Assembly: GCA_964348015.1 (NCBI GenBank)
Contig: CAYGBC010000013.1
Location: 1 to 64,000 of the forward strand
Source: SOIA01 sp964348015
Lineage (GTDB): Bacteria > Acidobacteriota > Aminicenantia > Aminicenantales > Aminicenantaceae
Length of the DNA: 64,000 bases
Reading direction: 5' to 3'
The notes beneath the pieces were generated by a model. The model made no database searches and was not told the DNA's origin. It saw nothing but the letters and a program-made list of their open reading frames with translations. Shown one piece after another: positions 16,247 to 24,419 of this stretch; the stretch's first letter is position 1; each line of letters begins with the position of its first letter. The translations under genes were made by a program, and so were the position numbers.

Positions 16247-16380
16247 ATGAGATTGCCACGCAAGCTCGCAATGACACGCGGATGAGATTGCCACGCAAGC
16301 TCGCAATGACACGCGGATGAGATTGCCGCGCAAGCTCGCAATGACACGCGGATGAGATTGCCACGCAAGCTCGCAATGAC
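16247..16380 (+). repeat. Four tandem dispersed repeats, 35-bp period
   Basis: Units begin at 16247, 16282, 16317 and 16352, each reading ATGAGATTGCC(A/G)CGCAAGCTC then GCAATGAC, separated by a constant ACGCGG. They are almost identical, so this expansion is recent. The centre (CGCAAGCTC) differs from the CGCTTCACTC centre at 44521. There are no unique spacers, so it is not a CRISPR array. It sits between two genes transcribed in the same direction. Confidence 0.9.
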
Positions 16381-16443
16381 AATTTAGATTGACTAATAAA
16401 AATTGGAAAGAAATTTAAAAATATGATTCACAGAGGAGGTCAC

Positions 16444-17976
16444 ATGAAAGTCAAAGGTTGGAGTCGGAATTTTTTACTCGGGATCGTTGTCACAGCATTG
16501 ATAATCGGCCTCTCTTTCCAGGCGAATGCAGCTGAGAAAGTTGGGAAAGAGAAGAAATTAGTCCTGAAGTGGTTGAGCCAGCCAGAGATAGTCGAGAAGT
16601 TCGGCAGGATTTCGGATTCTATCTGGTCATACGCGGAACTCGGGCTTCAAGAGTATAAATCGGCGAAGCTTCTGGTGGATACGCTCGAAGAGGCGGGATT
16701 CACAGTCGAGCGCGGCCTGGCGGGAATGCCCACCTGCTTTGTCGGCACTTATGGCTCGGGAAAGCCTGTGGTCGGGATATTGGGCGAATACGATGCGCTC
16801 CCGATGATTTCTCAGAAAGGAGGAGTTCCCAAACAGGATCCTGTTGTCCCCGGCGCGCCCGGGCACGGATGCGGACACAACACGATGGGCACGGCAGGTA
16901 TTTCAGCGGCCATCGCTGTCAAGCAGGCGATGGACAAATACGGCATCAAAGGAACGATCAAATTTTTTGGCTCTCCGGCTGAGGAGACTGTCATCAGCCG
17001 GCCGCACATGATCAGAGCCGGCCTGTTCGATGATGTGGATGTGGTGATCGACAATCACAGCAGCAGCGGATTCGGGACGGGTTATGGTCGGGGAGGAAAT
17101 GCGCTTTTTTCCACCATATTCACTTTCACGGGCCGTACTTCACACGGCGCCTCTCCCTGGGGAGCGAAAAGCGCCCTGGATGCGGTCGAGATCATGAACG
17201 TGGCCACAAACTTTTTGCGAGAACACCTCCTTTTTTCTTACCGGATGCATTACGTCATCCTGGATGGGGGAGAGGCTCCCAACGTGGTGCCGGATAAGGC
17301 GAGTGTTTGGTATTATGTCCGGAATTCGGATGAGAGACTCTTGGGCATGTATGAGAAAGTCGTGAACTGTGCGAAAGCCGGAGCACTGGCCACAGGAACG
17401 GAGTTGAGCATCCGAGTGATCACTGCGATTCACCAGCGGTATGCGAATAAAGCTCTGGCGGAGCTGTTTTTTAAGAACATCGAGCTTATCGGGATGCCCG
17501 AATGGACCGAAGAAGAGCATGAATTTGCAAAGGCTCTCCAGAAGGAACTCGGCCGGCCGGAAAGAGGGATGCCGAAAAAGGTGAGCGGGCTCCGAGGGCC
17601 GAGCCGCGTGTTCGTGGGAGGGGGCTCCTCTGATGTTGGAGATGTCAGCATGGTGGCTCCTTTAGCCTCCATCTGGTTTCCCGGACAAGTTCCAGGCGCC
17701 ATCAGTCACCACTGGTCCTCGGTCGCCACAAACTACGGCACAACAGCCTGGAAAGGACTCAACGCCGGAGCCAAAGCTATGGCTGCCTCAGCGATCGATC
17801 TTTTGACAAAGCCCAAAGAATTAGACAAAATCAGGGAAGAGTTCGAAGCGCAGGCCAAAAAGCATCCCTACAAACCGTTCCTGCCTGAGGATGTCGCCCC
17901 ACCTCTCGACCTGAACGAAGAATTGATGAAAAAGTGGCGTCAGTTGATGGAAAAATATTACATCGAGGATAAATAG
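16444..17976 (+). CDS. M20-family amidohydrolase (AbgB-like), exported
   Basis: This 510-aa protein carries a signal peptide (cleavage near ANAA, residue 32) and the M20D fold of aminobenzoyl-glutamate utilisation protein B. Visible metal-site motifs are GILGEYDALPM, GHGCGHNTMG and SPAEET, and the lid domain has the TGRTSHGASPW segment. It should hydrolyse N-acyl or amide bonds of small amino-acid conjugates in the periplasm. ATG 16444 follows AGAGGAGG and is preferred over ATG 16423. A tautomerase-family gene starts 12 bp downstream in the same operon. A second exported M20 enzyme lies at 34906. Confidence 0.9.
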   Translation: MKVKGWSRNFLLGIVVTALIIGLSFQANAAEKVGKEKKLVLKWLSQPEIVEKFGRISDSIWSYAELGLQEYKSAKLLVDTLEEAGFTVERGLAGMPTCFVGTYGSGKPVVGILGEYDALPMISQKGGVPKQDPVVPGAPGHGCGHNTMGTAGISAAIAVKQAMDKYGIKGTIKFFGSPAEETVISRPHMIRAGLFDDVDVVIDNHSSSGFGTGYGRGGNALFSTIFTFTGRTSHGASPWGAKSALDAVEIMNVATNFLREHLLFSYRMHYVILDGGEAPNVVPDKASVWYYVRNSDERLLGMYEKVVNCAKAGALATGTELSIRVITAIHQRYANKALAELFFKNIELIGMPEWTEEEHEFAKALQKELGRPERGMPKKVSGLRGPSRVFVGGGSSDVGDVSMVAPLASIWFPGQVPGAISHHWSSVATNYGTTAWKGLNAGAKAMAASAIDLLTKPKELDKIREEFEAQAKKHPYKPFLPEDVAPPLDLNEELMKKWRQLMEKYYIEDK

Positions 17977-17988
17977 AGGGATTTGAGG

Positions 17989-18213
17989 ATGCCGAATATC
18001 ACGATTGAAGGACCTCCGATCAAGGACCTGGACGTTAAAAGGAAGTTGGTGAAGGGACTGACTGAGGTCGCGGTGGAGGCGTACGGACTGGCGAAGCACA
18101 AGATTCGCGTGGTCATCAAAGAGAATTTACCGGAGAACGTTGCAAGAGGAGGCGAGCTGCTTCTGGATATCAAAAAAGCCGAGGCCGAAGCCCGGCAAAA
18201 GGATAAAGAGTAA
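17989..18213 (+). CDS. Tautomerase (4-oxalocrotonate tautomerase-like) protein
   Basis: With the ATG at 17989 the protein begins MPNITIEGPPI, so removal of Met exposes the N-terminal proline that is the catalytic base of the 4-OT superfamily. This decides the start against TTG 17983. The 74-aa length, the helix DVKRKLVKGLTEVAVEAYG and the strand IRVVIKEN fit the family. The 4-OT arginine near residue 11 is not obvious, so the substrate may differ. It has no signal peptide while its operon partner does, so the two may act in different compartments. Confidence 0.85.
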   Translation: MPNITIEGPPIKDLDVKRKLVKGLTEVAVEAYGLAKHKIRVVIKENLPENVARGGELLLDIKKAEAEARQKDKE

Positions 18214-18337
18214 AACCAATAGAAAGGGAGAGGATTCAGCCGGTATCACAGTTTAGAAAAAATGATACATAAAGTTTTGTATAGCATTGCAGTTAATCTG
18301 GTTTAAGCTGGACATCTTCGAGATTAATCGAGAGACG

Positions 18338-18365
18338 TTTACATACAGTTCAAATGTATTAGATT
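18338..18365 (+). promoter_or_regulatory. Candidate promoter for the DoxX-ggt operon
   Basis: TTTACA at 18338-18343, a 16-bp spacer and TAGATT at 18360-18365, 25 bp before the ATG at 18390. Confidence 0.35.
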
Positions 18366-18389
18366 CAATTAAAGAGGGAGGTGAAAACG

Positions 18390-18788
18390 ATGAAAGTCGC
18401 ATTTTTAATCGGGAGAATCATCGTGGGTCTTTTCTATCTCTACAACGGCGTGAACCACTTCATCAAGTTTTCTGATATGACGGATTACGCAAATTACAAG
18501 GGAGTCCCGCTCGCAGGAGTCGGAGTCGCGGTTTCGGGAATATTTCTGCTCGTCGGAGCTGTAACGCTTCTTATTGGAAAATTTACGGATATTGGTGTTG
18601 CGGCGATAGTTGCGTTTTTTATTCCTGTGACATTCATGATGCACAATTTCTGGGCTGTCGGAGCAGAGCAGAAGATGGCGGAGATGGTGAATTTCTCGAA
18701 GAACCTCGCGCTGATGGGTTCGACGTTGATGTTTTTGGGAATCAAAAAGCCGTGGCCGTTCAGCATCGCTGGGCCAAAGGGAGAATAG
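18390..18788 (+). CDS. DoxX family membrane protein
   Basis: The 132-aa product has four membrane helices, starting with the GRIIVGLFYLYNGVNHFIKF segment that in DoxX proteins carries the conserved G-x-NH turn; the cytoplasmic end reads KPWPFS. DoxX-like proteins are linked to quinone or thiol redox stress in other bacteria; that role is only inferred here. GGGAGGTG lies before ATG 18390, preferred over the GTG at 18381. The next gene, gamma-glutamyltransferase, starts 1 bp after the stop, so they are co-transcribed, which may tie both to glutathione or thiol metabolism. Confidence 0.85.
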   Translation: MKVAFLIGRIIVGLFYLYNGVNHFIKFSDMTDYANYKGVPLAGVGVAVSGIFLLVGAVTLLIGKFTDIGVAAIVAFFIPVTFMMHNFWAVGAEQKMAEMVNFSKNLALMGSTLMFLGIKKPWPFSIAGPKGE

Positions 18789-18789
18789 A

Positions 18790-20667
18790 ATGAGGATTGC
18801 GAAAAAAAGGATACAAGGCCAGATAAAAATTGGGCTGATACTTCTCGTTTTCATTATAGGGTCGAATAGCCTGAGTCCGGGTCGCACCGAGAAACCGGTA
18901 CTTCACGGGAAGCACTGGGTGGCCATCACCGGGAAGCCTCTGGCTGCGACCGCAGGAGCCATGATCTTCCAGAGAGGCGGGAACGCAGTGGATGCCGCGT
19001 GCGCCATGCTCGGCGCTACTTGCACGATGTGGGACGTTCTCGGCTGGGGAGGAGAGACTCAAGCACTGATCTACAACCCCCATACAAAAAAAGTGATCGG
19101 CATCAATGCACTCGGCGCCGCTCCGGCCGGCGCAACTCCTGAATTTTTCAAAGAGAAGGGGCTCGAGTACCCACCGGCTTACGGACCTCTGGCTGCTGTG
19201 ACTCCAGGAACTCCAGGAGGTTTGATGACCATGCTGGCCGAGTTCGGGACGATGAGCCTCAAGGATGTTCTCGAACCATCCATGCAGATGGCTGAGGGGT
19301 ATCCTGCAGAAACAGAATTCACGAGAAGAGTCGAGAGGTCCAAGGACAGGATCAAACAGTGGCCTTATTCGAAGAAAATATTGCTGCCCCATCTCGGCGA
19401 AGAGCACGAAGCGCCCCATCCGGGAGAAGTATTCCGCCAGCAAGATTTAATGGAAACTCTAAAAATGCTGGTGGAAGCAGAAGAAAAAGCGCTGGCTGAA
19501 GGAAAGAGCCGAAAAGAGGCGATCTACGCAGCTTATAACCGGTTCTACCGAGGAGATATCGCCGAGGAATATGTCCGCAGCTGTCAGGAACAGGGCGGTT
19601 TGATCACGATGGAGGACCTGGATAAATGGCAGGTATATCTTGAAGAGCCAGTCATGACCACTTACAAGGGGATCGAGGTCTACAAGCTGACGACATGGGT
19701 GCAGGGGCCTGTTCTCCTGCAGATGCTGAACATGCTGGAGAACCTGGACTTGAAGAAAATGGGGTACAACAGCGTGAACTATATCCATACTCTGTACCAG
19801 GTGATGAACCTGGCTTATGCTGACCGGGATTTTTATTATGGCGATCCTTATTTTCCGCCGGAAGAACCGATAAAAGGATTGTTGTCCAAAGAATACGCGA
19901 AGGAACGGCTTAAACAAATTGACTGGAACTTGAATGACGCAGATGTCAAGCCGGGTGATCCTTATCCGTTTGAGGGGAAGGAGAATCCCTATCTTCACCT
20001 GTTGAAAGAGTGGTCGAACGTCGGAAAAAAGGAACCGGATAAGATGAGCAAAGCGGAGCTGGAAGCGTTCGAGCAGAATTTCAACACAGGGACGACCTCC
20101 ATCCAGTCTGTAGATAAGGAAGGCTGGGTCGTGTCCGTGACTCCGAGCGGCGGCTGGATCCCGGCCTGTATTGCCGGAAAAACCGGTGTGGGGATGAGTC
20201 AGCGCATGCAGAGTTTTGTCATGGATGAGGCCAAAAATCCGTTCAACGTGGTCGAACCTGGGAAGAGACCCCGGGCAACTCTGACACCGAGCATTGCCAT
20301 GAAGGATGGAAAGCCTTTCCTCTCCTTTTCGATTCAGGGAGGGGACACCCAGGACCAGAACTGCCTTCAGTTCTTCCTCTGCATGGTCGAGTTCGGGATG
20401 AATGTCCAGGAAGCCTGCGAAGCCGCGAACATCGTAAGCTACCAGATGCAGAGCTCGTTCGGGGAACACGTGGCGGCTCCGGGGAGGCTCACTCTCAACG
20501 AAAGAGTCCCCACGAAGGTGAGGGATCTCCTGTCCAACATGGGGTATGATATAAGAGTCCGCAAGTACACCTCAGGCCCGATGAACGCTGTTTTCTTCGA
20601 CTGGAAGCACGGCACGTTCTGGGGAGGCGCCAGCAACTACGGCGAAGACTACGGCATCGCCTGGTAA
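18790..20667 (+). CDS. ggt: Gamma-glutamyltransferase family protein
   Basis: The 625-aa product matches Ntn-hydrolase gamma-glutamyltransferases over its full length: GGNAVDAA near residue 60, GTPGG near 138, and the autoprocessing Thr in the TGTTSIQSVD segment near 435, where classical enzymes have TTHxSV. ATLTPSIAMKDGKP and FSIQGGDTQ follow, as in the family. The N-terminus holds a hydrophobic leader (IGLILLVFIIG), so export is likely. The reaction would be hydrolysis or transfer of gamma-glutamyl groups. The tail GGASNYGEDYGIAW is normal for the family. Confidence 0.92.
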   Translation: MRIAKKRIQGQIKIGLILLVFIIGSNSLSPGRTEKPVLHGKHWVAITGKPLAATAGAMIFQRGGNAVDAACAMLGATCTMWDVLGWGGETQALIYNPHTKKVIGINALGAAPAGATPEFFKEKGLEYPPAYGPLAAVTPGTPGGLMTMLAEFGTMSLKDVLEPSMQMAEGYPAETEFTRRVERSKDRIKQWPYSKKILLPHLGEEHEAPHPGEVFRQQDLMETLKMLVEAEEKALAEGKSRKEAIYAAYNRFYRGDIAEEYVRSCQEQGGLITMEDLDKWQVYLEEPVMTTYKGIEVYKLTTWVQGPVLLQMLNMLENLDLKKMGYNSVNYIHTLYQVMNLAYADRDFYYGDPYFPPEEPIKGLLSKEYAKERLKQIDWNLNDADVKPGDPYPFEGKENPYLHLLKEWSNVGKKEPDKMSKAELEAFEQNFNTGTTSIQSVDKEGWVVSVTPSGGWIPACIAGKTGVGMSQRMQSFVMDEAKNPFNVVEPGKRPRATLTPSIAMKDGKPFLSFSIQGGDTQDQNCLQFFLCMVEFGMNVQEACEAANIVSYQMQSSFGEHVAAPGRLTLNERVPTKVRDLLSNMGYDIRVRKYTSGPMNAVFFDWKHGTFWGGASNYGEDYGIAW

Positions 20668-20682
20668 ATTATTTTATCAAAA

Positions 20683-20701
20683 TTATCAAAGCCTGACCCC
20701 A
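20683..20701 (+). repeat. Short dispersed motif TTATCAAAGCCTGACCCCA
   Basis: This 19-bp motif lies 15 bp after the ggt stop codon. It recurs with one mismatch at 36348-36366, again just after a stop codon. It may be part of an intergenic repeat family. Confidence 0.55.
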
Positions 20702-20757
20702 AAAATGAACCTCTGAGTGTCCAATTCCGTAATACAGGATTGAGGAGGTCATTAACG

Positions 20758-21465
20758 ATGAAGTTGAAAGATATGCGAACAATCACATTGGTCATACTGC
20801 TGGCCGCCGGATTTGTCGGATGCGAGGTGGCAGGCGAACTCGTCGATGATACGGAAACCGTCGAGCTGGGAAGAGCCGAGTTTGCGGATGTGAAGCTTGA
20901 CATGAGTGTCGGAGAGCTGAGGATTCAGGGGGGTGCGGATGCGCTCATGGAAGGTCACTTCAGGTACAACATCGAGTACTGGAAGCCTGAAGTGGAATAC
21001 AGGGTGACCGGTAGCCGTGGAGTTCTCACGGTGAAGCAGGGAAAATCCAGACGTATGCATGTGGGCCGGAAACGGAATATGTGGGACGTGAGCTTGAACA
21101 GCGATGTCCCCCTCGGTCTTTTTGTAGACTGTGGAGTCGGGGATGGCGATCTGGACTTGAGAGGATTGACTTTGAAATCTCTCGAGATTGATATGGGAAT
21201 CGGAGAGCTGACTGTTGACCTTGCAGGAGAGCTCAAACGCGACCTGGATGTTGTCGTAGATTGCGGCATAGGGAGCGCGACGATATTTTTGCCTGAGTAT
21301 ATTGGCATCCGGGCAAGAGTCGATCACGGGATCGGCTCTGTCCATGCGAGAGGTTTTAAAAAGAGAGGTGGAGTTTACACAAACGATGCCTACGGAAACA
21401 CAAAAGTGACCATCGATATTGAGGTGGATTCAGGCATCGGAAGCCTTGATCTGAAGTTGAGGTAG
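20758..21465 (+). CDS. Toastrack (DUF2154/DUF4097-like) lipoprotein
   Basis: This ~235-aa product has a lipoprotein signal ending FVGC. The rest is a repetitive beta-solenoid-like domain with recurring short strands and Gly-Ile/Val-Gly turns (MSVGELRIQGG, CGVGDGDLDLRG, MGIGELTVDL, CGIGSATIFLP, HGIGSVHARG, SGIGSLDLKL), typical of the toastrack fold of LiaF/DUF4097 proteins. These act in envelope-stress sensing in some bacteria; that role here is inference. GAGGAGG precedes ATG 20758, preferred over a TTG 18 bp upstream. The repeats are spaced about 20-30 residues. Confidence 0.8.
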   Translation: MKLKDMRTITLVILLAAGFVGCEVAGELVDDTETVELGRAEFADVKLDMSVGELRIQGGADALMEGHFRYNIEYWKPEVEYRVTGSRGVLTVKQGKSRRMHVGRKRNMWDVSLNSDVPLGLFVDCGVGDGDLDLRGLTLKSLEIDMGIGELTVDLAGELKRDLDVVVDCGIGSATIFLPEYIGIRARVDHGIGSVHARGFKKRGGVYTNDAYGNTKVTIDIEVDSGIGSLDLKLR

Positions 21466-21474
21466 AAAAAGGAT

Positions 21475-23196
21475 TTATTTCTTGTACATCACCTTTCCGC
21501 CGACGATCGTGTAGACAACTTCAGCACTCAAGATCTCATCATCCGGGACAGTCATAATATCTTTTGACAGGACCGTGATGTCTGCCAGTTTTCCGCGCGT
21601 CAGTGAGCCCAGTATGTCCTCCTGGAAAGCGGCGTAAGCGCAGTTCAAAGTGTATGACTGCAGCGCCTCTTCTCGCGTCATCTTCTGTTCTGGGAAAAAC
21701 ACCGTCCCGTCCTTAGTTTTCCGGGTTACCGTGGCATAAAAACAGGCGATCGGGTCTATATCCTCCACCGGAACGTCAGTCCCGTTGCAGATGACCGCAC
21801 CGGTTTTCATCAGGTCATGCCACATGTAAGCGCCTTCCATTGCGCGCTTTTCACCCAGTCGCTTGATCACCCAGGGTCCGTCAGACGTACAATGGATTCC
21901 CTGCATCGATGCGATTACTCTCATTTGTCCAAACCGTGGGATATCGTCCGGGTGAAGGTGCTGGGAGTGTTCAATGCGCCAGCGCAGGTTTTTTTTCTTT
22001 GGGTGAGCTTGGAACGCTTCCTCAAAGATATCCAGAGTTTCTCTGTTCGCCCTGTCACCGATCGCATGTACACAGAGTTGGAAGCCGTTTTCTATGGCCA
22101 GCCGGGCAGTCTCTTTCATCACTTCGACGGGAGTGGTGTTCAGCCCGACGCTGGTGGGGAGGTCTTCATAAGGCTCGAGCAGCCAGGCCCCGTGAGGGCC
22201 TAAGGCACCGTCGAATGAGCGCTTGATGGCTCGGATGGTGAGGTGGTTATCCGCCATCCCGATGATCTTGTAGTCCGGGAGCTTTTCTTCGAGGAGTTCA
22301 TTGGTATCCCTGATCATGATCCAGAGCCGCATCTGGAGTTTCCCTTGCTCGGCCATTTTCTTGAACAGATGGATGGTTTCGAACGAAGATCCCGCGTCAT
22401 GAAAACTCGTCACGCCGTTGACCAGACATTCTTTCATGGCTAATTCGATCACCCGAATCTCATCTACCTCGATTTCCTCAGGGCTTCGGGTTTCCTCGTA
22501 ATGACTCGATGCTCGACGCAGAAGACGTTGGGCTGTTTCCCGGAACACTCCTATGGGATTTCCTTCCGAGTCTCTGACAATTTCTCCGCCAGGAGGGTTT
22601 GGGGTGTCCTTCGTGATTCCAGCCAGCTCCATCGCTTTGGCGTTCGCCAATGAAGCGTGACCGCTGGCATGCGAGAGTAAAACCGGATTTTCCGGCGAAA
22701 CCTTGCTCAGCGAATTGTGAAACGGGAGACCGTCCACATTGGGCTGGGGTGTTTTGTCCCATTTCTCCTGGTGCCAGCCTCTTCCTTGGATCCATTCGCC
22801 CGGTTTCGCTTTTTGGACCGCTTTGTTCACCATATCTACGATTTCATCCCAGTTTTTCACATGCATCAAGTTCAAGCGCATTTTGGATCGTCCCAGGCTG
22901 GTGAAATGGCCGTGTCCATCGATGAATCCGGGAATCGCCAGCTTCCCTTCAAGGTCTATCACTTCGGTCGTATCGCATATGTGGCGTTCAATCTCTTCAT
23001 TGGTTCCGACATCAATGATGATACCATCCCTGGCCGCCAGGGCCTGAGCCTCAGGCTTATTCTTGTCGACAGTGACGATCTTTCCGTTTGTCAGAACAAA
23101 GTCCGCGGTTCCTCTCTTCGCGCAGCTCATCGTGAAACCAATGAGCAGGACACACAGAAAGAAAGAAAAAACATTCAAAGTGATTTTTTGAGACAT
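21475..23196 (-). CDS. YtcJ-like metal-dependent amidohydrolase, probable lipoprotein
   Basis: The 573-aa product has a lipobox-like TMSC at about residue 25 and a full amidohydrolase family 3 domain: GFIDGHGHF with the metal HxH near residue 96, a central HAIGDRAN histidine, WRIEHSQHL, and CNGTDVPVEDIDP with the final Asp. The C-terminal small beta domain ends EVVYTIVGGKVMYKK. It should hydrolyse an amide or ester outside the cytoplasm; YtcJ relatives rarely have assigned substrates. The start follows AAGGAGGG. It converges on the toastrack gene 9 bp away and is divergent from the MBL-fold gene. Confidence 0.92.
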   Translation of the reverse strand: MSQKITLNVFSFFLCVLLIGFTMSCAKRGTADFVLTNGKIVTVDKNKPEAQALAARDGIIIDVGTNEEIERHICDTTEVIDLEGKLAIPGFIDGHGHFTSLGRSKMRLNLMHVKNWDEIVDMVNKAVQKAKPGEWIQGRGWHQEKWDKTPQPNVDGLPFHNSLSKVSPENPVLLSHASGHASLANAKAMELAGITKDTPNPPGGEIVRDSEGNPIGVFRETAQRLLRRASSHYEETRSPEEIEVDEIRVIELAMKECLVNGVTSFHDAGSSFETIHLFKKMAEQGKLQMRLWIMIRDTNELLEEKLPDYKIIGMADNHLTIRAIKRSFDGALGPHGAWLLEPYEDLPTSVGLNTTPVEVMKETARLAIENGFQLCVHAIGDRANRETLDIFEEAFQAHPKKKNLRWRIEHSQHLHPDDIPRFGQMRVIASMQGIHCTSDGPWVIKRLGEKRAMEGAYMWHDLMKTGAVICNGTDVPVEDIDPIACFYATVTRKTKDGTVFFPEQKMTREEALQSYTLNCAYAAFQEDILGSLTRGKLADITVLSKDIMTVPDDEILSAEVVYTIVGGKVMYKK

Positions 23197-23422
23197 GATT
23201 CTTACCCTCCTTAAAAATGGGATGAGTCATTGAGGCCTGTGTGAATAATAAAATTTTCGGTTTGAGAGCATCGATGGGTAAAACCATCTTATTTTTTTTG
23301 GAAAGGGAATTCAAGCGTTTTATACCGCGACGAGATAAGACCTGGCGCAGCGCATAACCTTGCAATTTCATAGGGAAGGTACAAAAATAGGAGTGCACCT
23401 TATTTTCATGATGGAGGGAATC

Positions 23423-24223
23423 ATGAATAATATACCGGCAATATTTTTTGTTATTGTTTTTGTTGCGAGCCTGACTCTGCTGGGCACTGCGGATCCACCT
23501 GAAGGAAATATAATCACCATCACCATTCTGTATGACAATTATCCGTTTAAAGAAGGGCTGAAAACCGATTGGGGGTTTTCGTGCATCATCGAGGGGACAG
23601 AGAAGACCATCCTGTTCGACACCGGGACAAAGAATAATATCCTGTTCCACAACATCGAATCGCTCAAGGTCAACACAGCAGATGTCGAGCTTGTCGCTCT
23701 TTCCCATGTGCATGATGATCACACGGGAGGATTGGCGGCGTTTTTAAAGACAAATAACAAGGTTTCGGTTTATGTCCCGAACTCGTTTCCTGCGGCTTTT
23801 AAAAAGAGAGTAAAAGATTCAGGAGCGAATGTGGTTTCTGTGAGTGAGCCTGTGGAGATTTGTGATAGTGTTCACCTCACAGGAGAAATGTTTGGGCCGG
23901 CCAATGAGCTGGCTGTAATACTTGATACAAATAAAGGGCTGGTTGTCATTACCGGATGTGCTCATCCGGGAATCGTGGGCATGGTCAAGAGAGCGAAGGA
24001 AGTGGTCAGAAAGGATGTGCATCTTGTCTTCGGAGGTTTCCATCTTGTAAATAAATCGGATGCTGAGGTGAATGCGATCATCGGCCAGTTCAAAGACCTT
24101 GGAGTTCAAAAAGTCGGAGCAACTCACTGCACAGGAGACCGGGCCATTGAATTATTCAAACAGGCCTACGGAGAGAATTTCATCCGGATGGGCGTGGGCA
24201 AAGTCATCCAGATAAAAAACTGA
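23423..24223 (+). CDS. Exported metallo-beta-lactamase-fold hydrolase (COG1237-like)
   Basis: The 266-aa product has a signal peptide (MNNIPAIFFVIVFVASLTLLG) and an MBL fold with metal motif SHVHDDHTGG, preceded by TILFDTGTK and followed by VVITGCAHPGIV and GGFHLV. This arrangement matches COG1237, whose archaeal members make a pterin-aminobenzene phosphate; export here suggests another substrate. ATG 23423 follows GGAGGG and gives a sensible signal peptide, while the upstream ATG would add 21 untypical residues. It is monocistronic. Confidence 0.88.
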   Translation: MNNIPAIFFVIVFVASLTLLGTADPPEGNIITITILYDNYPFKEGLKTDWGFSCIIEGTEKTILFDTGTKNNILFHNIESLKVNTADVELVALSHVHDDHTGGLAAFLKTNNKVSVYVPNSFPAAFKKRVKDSGANVVSVSEPVEICDSVHLTGEMFGPANELAVILDTNKGLVVITGCAHPGIVGMVKRAKEVVRKDVHLVFGGFHLVNKSDAEVNAIIGQFKDLGVQKVGATHCTGDRAIELFKQAYGENFIRMGVGKVIQIKN

Positions 24224-24325
24224 AACATGCGAATCCGGATGAGGAAGCCGTGTTCGAATCCCCATTCCTGTTGCTCACCCGAATATTCAAGGTGAAGCAG
24301 GTTTGTTTGCTTATTGGTTCGACAT

Positions 24326-24354
24326 TTGACATTTTGATCTCTTGAATATATACA
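24326..24354 (+). promoter_or_regulatory. Promoter for the exported kinase-like gene
   Basis: Perfect TTGACA at 24326-24331, a 17-bp spacer and TATACA at 24349-24354, 66 bp before the ATG at 24420. Confidence 0.55.
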
Positions 24355-24419
24355 GAAACTGCATAAGCCAAATGACTGAGATAACTCGAGTTTGAACCTA
24401 AGAAATGAGGAGGGAAATA

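Noticed and set aside
16247..16380. CRISPR array
   Set aside because: The spacers are constant (ACACGCGGATG type) rather than unique, there is no cas gene in the window, and the repeat is dispersed at other sites.
19459..20469. 336-codon minus-strand frame
   Set aside because: Antisense shadow of gamma-glutamyltransferase; no motif and no start signal.
23271..23300. GATGG/CCATC hairpin followed by T-run as terminator
   Set aside because: It lies in a divergent intergenic region where neither neighbouring gene ends, the stem is only 5 bp, and no role could be supported.
24245..24290. tRNA 3' half
   Set aside because: GTGTTCGAATCCCC resembles a T-loop, but the flanking bases do not pair as a T-stem and no acceptor, D or anticodon arm is found upstream. 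It may be a decayed tRNA end, but there is not enough to support it.
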